NCBI RefSeq assembly: GCF_019097595.1
Contig: NC_080720.1
Location: 24,880,852-24,944,851, forward strand
DNA length: 64,000 nt
Reading direction: 5' to 3'
DNA from: Hemibagrus wyckioides
Lineage: Eukaryota > Chordata > Actinopteri > Siluriformes > Bagridae
The translations under genes and the position numbers were made by a program. The stretch's first letter is position 1; the number at the start of each line of letters is the position of its first letter. Positions 49,601 through 61,524 of the stretch are shown in pieces. The notes below the pieces were generated by a model, which saw nothing but the letters and a program-made list of their open reading frames with translations, ran no database searches and was not told where the DNA came from.

Positions 49601-52600
49601 ACGATGTGGTTGGAGCTGTGCATTGCTGCACAGTCATGAGTCAGCAGAGTGAACAGCAATGGACTGAGCACACAGCCCTGAGGCGCTCCAGTGCTCAGTG
49701 TGGTGATGCTGGAGATACTGCTCCCGATCCGGACTGACTGAGGTCTCCCAGTCAGGAAATCCAGGATCCAGTTGCAGAGAGAGGTGTTCAGGCCCAGGAG
49801 ACTCAGCTTCTTAATCAGCTGCTGAGGGATGATTGTGTTGAATGCTGAACTGAAATCTATGAACAGCATTCGAACGTAGGAGTCTTTGCAGTCCAGGTGT
49901 GTGAGGGCCAGATGGAGGGTTGTGGTGATGGCGTCGCCCGTGGAACAGTTAGGACGATACGCAAACTGCAAGGGGTCCAGCGAGGGTGGTAGCTGTGACT
50001 TGATGTGCCTCATGATGAGCCTCTCGAAGCATTTCATCACGATTGGTGTGAGTGCAACGGGACGGTAGTCATTGAGGCAGGAAACCGTGGACTTCTTTGG
50101 CACAGGGACGATGGTCGTTGTCTTGAGGCACGTAGGGATGATGGACCTGCTCAGCGAGATGTTGAAGATGTCAGTGAAGACATCTGCTAGCTGCTCTGCA
50201 CACTCCCTGAGAACTCTGCCAGGAATGTTGTCTGGTCCAGCAGACTTCTGTGGGTTAACTCTGCATAGAGTTCTCCTCTATCTCCTCTGTCAGCCGTGGT
50301 GAGACAGAGCAGTGGGTCATTAGGAGGAGGGATGGTCTTCCTCGCTGTTGTGTTGTTCTGTGCCTCAAACCGAGTGTAGAAGTCGTTCAGCGCATCTGGA
50401 AGGGAGGCATCACTGTCACAGGAAGGTGAAGTTGTCCTGTAGTTGGTGATCGCCTGAATGCCCTGCCACATGCGCCGGGAGTCTCTGCTGTTCTGGAAGT
50501 GGCCGTGGATTCTCTGGGCGTGTGCACGCTTCGCCTCTCTGATGGCTCGGGACAGTTTGGCCCTTGCTTTTTTAAGGCCGCCCTGTCCCCTGATCTGAAG
50601 GCAGAGTCTCTCGACTTCAGGAGAGCACGCAATTTCGCAGTCATCCACAGCTTCTGGTTGGAGCGTGTTGTGATGGTCTTGGAGACAGTCACGTAATCGA
50701 TGCATTTCCCGATGTAGCCGGTCACTGATGCCGTGTACTCCTCCAAGTCAATAGAGTCGCCGTTGGTTGCAGCCTTCCTAAACATGTCCCAGTCAGTGCA
50801 CTCAAAACAGTCTTGAAGAGCAGAGATGGCTCCTGCTGGCCAGGTCTTAACCTGTTTCAGAACTGGTTTAGAGCGTCTGACGAGTGGTCTGTATGCTGGA
50901 ATCAACATAACAGAGATGTGGTCTGAGTAGCCGAGGTGGGGGCGGGGCTCCGCACGATACGCGCCGGGAATGTTTGAATAAACAACATCCAGCGTGTTCG
51001 CCCCTCTCATAGCAAAGTCCACATACTGATGGAATTTAGGGAGCACTGTCCTGAGATTTGCATGATTGAAATCTCCGGCGATGATAAACAGTCCGTCGGG
51101 GTGAGCATTCTGCAGCTCGCTAATAGCTCCGTACAGCTCACACAGAGCCTCCTTAGCATTAGCGCTGGGTGGAATGTGTGGGCACCAACTGCGTGCACAT
51201 GGTCTTCCAGAATGTTTCAGTAGTCCTTGGCAGTGACACACCCATGTAGCACAAGTACTGGGCCTAGGGAATGCCATAATATTGCAGCCCAAACCATTAC
51301 AGATGTTTCTTTAATCTTTTTAACATGGTAGATCCAAAATGACGGGAACAGCATCTCCAACACCACCGGTGGAGAACTTCACTTGGTCACTCAACACCAG
51401 CTCCAACACCAAGAAAGCCCAGCAGCGTCTCTATTTCCCACGGAGGCTGAGGAAAGCCCATCCTTCCTCCCCCCATCCTGACTGTGTTCTACAGAAGGAC
51501 CATCGAGAGCATCCTGAGCAGCTGCATCACTGCCTGGTTTGGGAATTGCACCGTCTCGGATCGCAAGACCCTACCATGGATAGTGAGGACAGCTGAAAAG
51601 ATCATTGTAGTCTCTCAGCCCTTTATCACAGACATTTACACCACACGCTGCATCTGCAAAGTAAACAGCATTGTGGATGACCCCCCCCCCCCACAACACA
51701 CACACAAACACACACACTCTTCACCCTCCTGCCATCTGGAAAGAGGTACCAAAGCATTTTGGGCCCTCACAACCAGACTGTGTAGCAGTCTCTTTCTTCA
51801 AGCCATCAGGCTCCTCAACATCCAGAACTGAAACTGTATTAACTCACACAAACACACACACACACACACACCGCCATTCAGCTAGCCGGGCTCACCCCGT
51901 TTCATGCTGACAGAAACGCAGCTTTGTGTGGTAAGACTTGCGGTGGTGGTATTTGTGTTTACATCAACACGGAATTGTGCAAGAACTCTGTGCTTGTTTC
52001 TAGTTACTGTTCATTGCTAGTGGAGTTCATGACTGTTGGATGCAGGCCATTTTATTTACCACGTGAATTCACCACTGCTTTCATTTTTGGAGTGTACATT
52101 CCCCCCAGCGCTAATGCTAAGGAGGCACTATGTGAACTCTGTGGGGTTATTAGCGATCTGCATAATGCTTACCCCATCGGTCTGTTTATTATAGCCAGAG
52201 ATTTCAATCATGCAAATCTCAAAACAGTGCTCCCTAACTTCCACCAGCATGTGGACTTTGCAACGAGAGGGGCGAACAGGCTGGACACAAACATTCCCGT
52301 GCAGAGCCATGCGTGCAGAGCCATGTTATGCTAATTCCAGCACAGGCCACTCGTCAGACACTCTAAACCAGTTCTGAAACAGGTTAAATCCTGGCCAGCA
52401 GGAGCCACCTCTGCTCTTCAGAACTGTTTTGAGTGCACTGACTGGCATATGTTCAGGAAGGCTGAAAGTGACTCTATCAATTTGGAGGAGTACACGGCAT
52501 CAGTGACCAGCTACATCGGCAAGTGCATTGATGATGTGACCATCTCCAAGACCATCATCACACGCCCCAACCAGGAGGCGTAGATGACCACAAAAGTGTG

Positions 52601-55600
52601 TTCACTGCTGAAGTCTAGAGACTCCGCCTTAAAAACTGTCCCGAGACATCAGAGAGGCAAAGCACACACACGCCCAGAGAATCCACTTGCACTTTCAGGA
52701 CAGCAGAGACTCCTGGGCGCATGTAGCAGGGCATACAGGTGATAACAAACTACAAAACCACATCACCTGCCTGTGATAGTGACGCCTCCCACCCAGATGC
52801 GCTAAACGACTTCTATCCTCGGTTCGAGGTACAGAACAATGTAGCCGTGGGGAAGACCTCAGTAACTATCGTCCCTTCGCACTCACACGCATCGTGATGA
52901 AATGCTTCGAGAGGTTCATCATGAGGCACATCAAGACCCAGTTACCACCCTCACTGGACACCATGCAGTTTGTGTATCATCCTAACCACTCCACAAACTA
53001 CATCATCACAACCCTCCATCTGGCCCTCACCCACCTGGACACGGACACACACACACACGCACACACACACACACACTCACTCAACTGTGTGAACTGACCT
53101 GTGTCAACTGTGTGAGATTCAACACATACATCTATAACTCCACCCACACTATAAATTTTTACATTTTGTATTGCACACTTATTCAATTGCTGCTACTGCT
53201 ATCTTTGCACACTTCAATCTGTCACCTACTGCTGCTATATATATGTTTACAAATATATGTTATAAGACACCACTGGTTTACAGTTTCTCTAGTTTGTACA
53301 TTTTTTTGGCGCTATGTGTTGTTTTTGTATTTTGTGTTTTTGTTGGTTTTGTATTTTTCACCTGGTTGCACACATTGTATTTACATGTCCTGTAGCTGGG
53401 ACAAAAGCTCTGTGTTGTTTTTGTTCTGTAGCTATATGTTATGTTGTCTATGTATCACCAGGGTCCTGGAGAAACGTTGTCTCATTTCACTATGTACTGT
53501 GTCAGCAATATGTGGTTGGAATGACAATAAAAGCTTATTGACTCTTGACCTCTCCCAGATGTTGGATATCATAATGGTGGTCTGCTGACAGTGCCCTGGA
53601 GACCATGGCTCTCAAAACACCACAAAGACTTGTGGTCCTCTGATATGTCCCCCATTATGTTGTGTGGATTGCAATATTTTCTGTACAGTTGTGCTATTAC
53701 TCTGCTAATTTATCATTCACACTCTGCTCTTACTTAGGGAATGTGAAATCAGTGAAGATTGGCCACTAGGCCACCCATATATAGGCAAGGAACCCTCCAC
53801 ATTATACTGGCCAGTGTTTTGGTTTCACTGTCCAACCCCTGTATTAGCAATTTTTTAACTGCTAGCATGGTATAAAATGTTCATAAGTGTTATAGGAAAC
53901 ATCGTAATAAAAAGGAAAATGAGACCTGAACAGAGCTTACCGCGACATGGGAAGAATGGTTCTCTCCTCATGAAAGTCACTGTCACATTCATTAATATAT
54001 TCTTTAAGCACCGTCAACACTCTGACCATACGAATGGCCTCCTGTCGAGCACAATTTATGCTGTCCTTATCCCCGTCTAGCACACAAAGTGTGTCATACG
54101 AGGCCTTCAGGCGGTCAAAGCAAGATTGGATGAAGTCTTCATGGATCTCTACCTGTAGATCACACAATGCCATAAGTATTCATCAATTCAGCACTTTATG
54201 CAGACTGGGAAAAGTCTAAGCCTTTACCTGATTGACTTGTAATTTTGGTCCAAGGTTTGTGTAAATCTCTTTTAGCAGATCTATTGCCCGATTGGCAATG
54301 TCATCACTTCCTTGAATCACGACCTGTGGATCACATTAACTGGTTATCTCTTACCAAAGGTGGTCAAGCATTGTTAGCAACATGATAATGCTCTGCTGCT
54401 TTCTTCGGAAATACAAAACATGCCTGAACTTACTCTCCAGAGGTAGTCAAGGCCTATGAGCTCCAGATCATCCATCATATAAGCCCTGCGCTTGGCTACA
54501 AGCTTGCCTTCTCTGCAATTCACTGCCTTAAAGAAGCGCTCAAAGCACTTCATCCCATTTTCTGTCAGTAGTGAGGGGTCCAGCTGCAGCACATTGTTCT
54601 CAAAAAAGTCCTTGTTGATGTCAGGATCAAGGTCAGGCTCATCACCCATGAGTTTGGAGTACCATTTGAAACAACCCTCACGATCACAGAGGAAGACTGC
54701 ATTTTCTGCCAGGCACTTCCATATCTGCTTAGCTTGAGGAGCGCACAGCCATAACTGCCCATCCTTCAACAGAAATCTGCAAACAGGTAGGTAATGTTTT
54801 CAATTCATGATTCAATTACACACTACAGCATACTGATACATTATGTAAACTTATTATTAAGACATTATTAAAACATACCACAATACAACATTAATTTTGA
54901 CCAAACTTCTAGACACATGGTATATAAGTTTGAGAAGTCTAAGCAAACAATCCATGCAGTGCACTGTAAGGAAAAAATATTCACAATGAAGACTACAGAG
55001 CATAAATAGCAAAATAAAAAATAAAAAATTGAATTGCAGTCCATAATCAATGTTCATGCATTAATGCAAAGTTCAGTAAAATAACCAGTAAAACTGAAAT
55101 AAATGAAATAAATGAAGTACGATATAAAAAATATTAAGACTTGACTTGCTATGGACCCCTGAACCTCACACCTACATATAGATTGAGCCTTCCCCAAAGT
55201 GGGAAGCACACAACTGTAAATTAATTAGCACTTTCTTTATTAAACTCTTTTGGGAGGTAATAAAAGCACACAGCTAAACAATTCTTTTAAGACTTCATAC
55301 CACTTATGCACGTCACTCTGGATAAGGTTTCCGTCAAATGCTGTAAATGTAAATATATTTGTATGTTCTAGAACAGAATGGGAAGTGCTAACTCATTGGT
55401 TATGGTGATGGATTACTGACCGAAGGTTGTGAGGTCAAATCTCAGGACCACCAAGTGCCACTTTTGGGCCTTGAACAAGCCACTTAACCCTTAACTGTTC
55501 AGTTGAATAAATAAATAACTGTAACCCTCTGGATAAGGGTGTCTTCCAAATGCTATAAATGTAATGTTTTCCCAAGGTTGGTGTGGAAGAAATTGAGTGG

Positions 55601-58600
55601 CCTGCGCAGAGACCAGACCTCAAACCCATAGAACACCTTTGGAATGAAATGGAAGACAGGTTCTCTTGACTGACGTTAGTAACTGACTTAATGCTTTTAG
55701 GGCTGAATTGACACAAGTCAATATATACACCAATCAGCCATAACATTATGAGCTGAACAGGTGAAATGAATAACACTGATTATCTCCTCATCATGGCACC
55801 TGTTAGTGGGTGGGATATATTAGGCAGCGGGTGAACATTTTGTCCTCAAAGTTTATGTGTTAGAAGCAGGAAAGTGTGCAAGAGTAAGGATTTGAGCGAG
55901 TTTGACAAGGGCCGAATTGTGATGGCTAGACGACTGGATCGGAGCATCTCCAAAACTGCAGCTCTTGTGGGGTGTTCCTGGTCTGCAGTGATCAGTATCT
56001 ATCAAAAGTGGTCCAAGGAACAGTGGTGAAGAGGTGACAGGGTCATGGGTGGCCAAGGCTCACTGATGCACGAGGGGAGTGAAGTGTGGCCCGTGTGGTC
56101 CAATCAAACAGACGAGCTACTGTTGCTTAGATTGCTAAAAATGTTAATGCTGATTCTGATAGAAAGGTGTCAGAATACACAGCGCATCACAGTTTGTTGT
56201 GTATGGGGCTGCATAGCTGCAGACCAGTCAGGGTACCCATGCTGACCCCTGTGCACCACCGAAAGCACCAACAAGGGGCACGTGAGCATCAGAACTGAAC
56301 CAAGGAGCAATGGAAGAAGGTGGCCTCGTCTGATAAATCACATTTTCTTTTACAGCATGTGGATGACGGGGTGAGTGTGCGTTGCTTACCTAGGGAACAC
56401 ATGGCACCAGGATGCACTATGGAAAGAAGGCAAGCCGGCGGAGACAGTGTCATGCTTTGGGCAATATTCTGCTAGGAAACATTGGGTCCTGCCATCCATG
56501 TGGAACTCTTAATGCTTCAGCATACCAAGACATTTTGGACAATTTCATTTCAATGGAAGGGGCCATCCCCAAACTGTTCCCACAAAGTTAGGAGCATGAA
56601 ATTGTCCAAAATGTCTTAGTATGCTGAAGCATTAATAGTTCCTTTCAGTAGAACTATATACGACCTGTATAAATTCACTTATTTCAACTTAAGTATGGAA
56701 GAGACCATTTCTGACCTCAGGAAGTTGAGTCTCTCCTGGACTTCTTGCACATGGCTGTAGCGGCTGCCTATGCAGACTGTCTGAGGGTCAAATCCTGGAT
56801 TCTCTGTAGACCACACACAGTTTTAGAATCAAAGTATTGTTATGGAAGTGACACACGCATGCACACACATGCACATGAACACATGCACACACTATATTTG
56901 ATGTATTTATTTTTTAATAGTCATTAGACTTGCCTTTATAGAATTGTCGCATATTTTCCATGTAAGCAGACAGGTTTTCTGCAACTAATGTGACCAGTGC
57001 ATGGTTGTGCTGCAGCTGGTTGATCAAGTCATGTCGGTAGAACACATGAGGACTCCGCTGTGTCTGGCTAACAATGTAAACACAAACATGCAGAAACTCT
57101 GTGAAGAACACTCTATCCACCTTTTTCCTAAGGGCACCACTGAAACGATTATGGGTATAAGTAGGTATTGTTGTAATTCATCTAGGTGTTTGTTGCTTCA
57201 TGTGGGAGTTCATTAAAATGTCATTACAAAGCTCAGGAACAAAATGTGCTGCTTGTGGCTGGACCTACAACTAGATGAAACTTATCTAATCTGCAGCTTA
57301 AAGAAGAGTGCTACATACACACACCTAAGGTTTGCAGACTGCTCTCGTGAGTGACTGTACAGTTTTCATCACCTATTGAAAGAAGAAAAAACTAAGAGAA
57401 ACTAAAGAAGAAACAACAGTTTTTCTTACACTATTAACATATCTCCCTAGGGCTGTAGCTGCAAAACACTAGTTGCACTACTAGACTATATCTACTACTA
57501 CTACTAACTGGCTAGCTTTCTGGTATGACATGTTCAGGTTTTTGACTCTGCACTACATAAGCTATTAAGTACACTAAAACTTTTCCCACAACCTTAAGTA
57601 ACACACAAATGACTTTATTACTGCGAAGGTACTAGTATGCCACTGAGCAACTGAATCATCAAAATAGCTAAAAATGCTACAGTAAGTTACCCCCAGCCAC
57701 TTTTTAAATCAGTATTCCATTCCTCTGTGAAGGAAGGGCACGTTTGCTAAGGTCTTTGATAAGCTCTGTCAGAGTTTGATTCCACATCTTACTATGAATG
57801 AATGACTATTAATACCCTGAAAGGTTTATGACTTAACAGTTACTCTCATAATTCTCACAAAGTCTTAGGAAAAGGGTGGATAAAAGCAGAGTAAACAGAA
57901 GTGACAAGAAATTCCAAAGAATTCTGTATCCATATAACATTTACAGGGTTCCCTGTTCTTTATAAAACATAATTGTGTTTGAAGCTCCAGGAATTGTCAA
58001 TAGATTCCAACTATCATGATGGTGATCAATTTGGATGACTTAAATGTCTCCAGGAACAAGTGGACAAGTCTATAGTGAAATAAGCATTTTCATAAGTGCT
58101 TAAATAAGCACAATCATTAATAGTTTTGGGGGGTATGATTAGATGATGCCATATTGCACATGATCTCCCATGCCTATCTGACTAGTCAGAATGCTAATTC
58201 AAGACAGATATCTAACAGCTACTCTGTTATGGCTAGCAGAATGCTAATTCATGTTTTCTAAATTCTTATTTTGATAAGTATTGTATTTGTTAATTAAAAA
58301 TAACAATGATAATTGGCATAACTTTAAATAATAACTTTAATTAATGAAGCAATCTAGAATTCATCCTTAATATATTTAAAATTAAATTGTAGATATGTAT
58401 TCTTATTGAACCACAAACTTAGCTGCAAGCTATATCTATGCTCACAGCAAGGTGCATTAATGATGCACAATAACCACAATAGTGAGGTAGGCTCAGGGCA
58501 CGCTGGAGTAAGACCAGCTCGTAAAAAATTAGTCCCAGTTGATGGGAATAACAAGAAATATTTTTGACCATTTAAAAGCCACCTAATATTCCAGGATAGC

Positions 58601-61440
58601 AGAGGATTTTTCATGTTTTCCATAACTGGAAATTTAGATCACACATTTTCAGGTTTTCTGAATTCAGATTTAGCCTAAGGGCTATTAAGAAAACTGGATT
58701 CAGGTGGGGCCTACTCCATTCTTATGTAAATTTCATCCAAAACACTACTTGAAAACATATTTTACATTCATTGATGAACGTTAACAAATAAAAGCATCTG
58801 ACATGGTAAGTCTACCTAATAAAACAAATTATGCTTTTAACAACATACACAATTTAGGTTACAAAGTAAAATCTAATACTACTGAATTATCCTTTATAGC
58901 AGAGGTATTATTAAATGCTGCTGACTGACCTGAGATTCTGAGGAGCCTCTCCAAACAGACTGCAGATCTCTCTGATTTGTTTTAAAGCTGGGATCACCCA
59001 CTTATCATTGGTTCGTAGCTCTTCAATGAAACGGTCTATCCACTGAATCTTCTGTGTGTCCCGGTCCTACAGAGATGCAAAAGAAAAGTATGGTGTCACT
59101 GTTAACAAATAACAAAAACATAATAAAAGGGGGCTAATAGGGGGGGTGATATCACACATAAAGGAGAGTGTTATTAGTTAGCTGTCAAATAGAAAATAGT
59201 AGTGCATTTAAATAATTTAAGAAGATACCTGGGAACAACTGTAATCCAAAATCTTAACATGGGCACTTAGGGCCTGATCCATAATGTCGACTGGGACATC
59301 ATCACTGTGTGCCAGGTTCCACAACAGATTAAGCACCTTGTGAGCCATCACACCATCCTTGTCATCCTCTGCCAGCCGACGGATCAACTCCAGCAGCTTC
59401 TCCCTCTGCTTCTTACTTGCATTTGTCCAACTTGCCTGTCAATAAAGACAACAGGATTTGCTGCTTACAGTGCACAAACTTAACCCCACCTAATAAATAA
59501 GCAAAATAATATTTCTTAATCAGTTTACAGTGAAGCATAAAAATTGAGTTCTTTCTGTGGAAATGCATAAAAAAATTACGAAAAAACTTTCTCTTGGTGG
59601 ATATAATGCTACTACAAGCTTGAACTGGATTTCAGGATCTTGTACCATTCGTCCATTCAGAATCTCTCATGGTATATCAGCAGATTTCAGGTACCCCTCA
59701 AGTTATTCAAGCAATGCCCACTTAAAGATATTCACAGACTCTTCCAGAATCCTTTTCTTTAATGCCTTGTCCATGTGTTCTGGGTTATTGTTATGTTGAA
59801 AATTATGGCCTGATTTGTGTAGTGTTGCAAAGATGGCTGTCCTTCTTATGTGCATTCTTATGTGCAACCTTTCATGAAATATTTGATGTAGTTGAAGCCC
59901 ATGTGATACAGCCATCTTCAGTTTCCTTTTCTCACATTTGGCTTTTTTATAGACATTATCTACACACTGAAATGATCTAACATTTGAATTTTATATTCAG
60001 CGTTTCTGACCTTGAAGCAGTCAAAAAGGTAGTCAAGCTGCTCTGGTGAAAAATCCCAAGCCAATTTAGCCAACAGGTCATGAACATTCTTCACAATGGC
60101 CTCATGCTTTCCAGCCTGAAATTAGAGATAAAAACTTGTGAATTAAGCACTCAAATTCTGGGCCTCATTTATCAATCTTTTAGTAAAGTTGTGTGTAAAT
60201 GTTTGCATAAGCCCCAAAATATTTAGCCAGATTTGCTTTGGTAACACTGATTTCCTTCGAACTGTGTATGTTGATGGATACTTATCACCCATAAATTACC
60301 AGGAACATGCACATCACTTCATTTGCATTTGGTGATGACCACAAAACTCCATAAAATGCAAAGCTCATCCAGCTGAAATTGACAACTGAAAGGCAAAACA
60401 AAGACTTTTTCTAAAGTAGACTTGAAAGGTAATTTGACTCAGATCTATGCCAGTAAAAATATACTATATATTTTAAAGCCCAAAATCAATATAAAAAGTG
60501 AAGTGTCTGTGCAACTCTGTGCCAGAAAGCCTTCGCAACCTCTTGATTCAATGTTACAAAGAGTCCAAAGGAAGCAAATAGCTCACAGCACACAAGGGAG
60601 TATGCCTTTACAGCTCAATACATACCAGATTGGTCACCTAGTGCTGTCTCTAATGAAGTGTTGAGCATTAAAAGAAGATTCCACAACAAACAGAACAGAC
60701 TTACACACTGCCTAGGTCCATCCTCCTTTTATAAAGCAGCATTCATAATTGAATTACTTGTCTTATTTGTGCCATTTACATTGTGCTATGTAAAACAATG
60801 GGTTTTCATAAAAAATCAAATTTCATAAAATTCTATAACTAAATTCTAACGCTACCTCACAAAGCTATATAAACTTAACAGTATGATACACCTATTAAAG
60901 TGTAGTAACGTATCACAATTTATAAGATTTGTAGCCAAACATTATGTAAGTTATTCATCTTATGCACAAATTTACACACACTCAATACCAAAAGCTGGAT
61001 ATTAGCATTTTTTCCAAGATTTCATATAGGTTGCATGACATATATTCATATCCAGCTTGGTAAATGAGACACACTGTGTTATTTTTGTTGTAATTGGGCT
61101 AAATTCAAGTCATTATAGTTGAAATACCTGTGCAGCCCAGATGTTGTCCAGGTCTTGTAAAGTAAGTGCTTTTTCTTTTATTACAAAGCGTAATATCTTC
61201 TCTAGTTTCTCCACATACTGAGGTTGGTGAAGGCTGTCCCTCAGAACAATAGAGAGAATGTTATTCTGCTGAATCCATTCCTAATAATGAGGGATGAAGA
61301 AAGAGAAGGTCATTCAGAATAAAAACAATACTCAATTAAGGCCAATGCTAGCAAAAATAAATAAATAAAAGAATAAGCAGAGCACATCCCCTCATCATTT
61401 ACCACAGTAAATATCTTTTTATTTAGATATTGTCACTGTC

Positions 61441-61524
<84 letters not shown>

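Noticed and set aside
56920..56934. GT donor inside AAGTCTAATG for usp9x exon 11
   Set aside because: Using it breaks the frame and gives a stop in exon 12; the GC donor keeps it.
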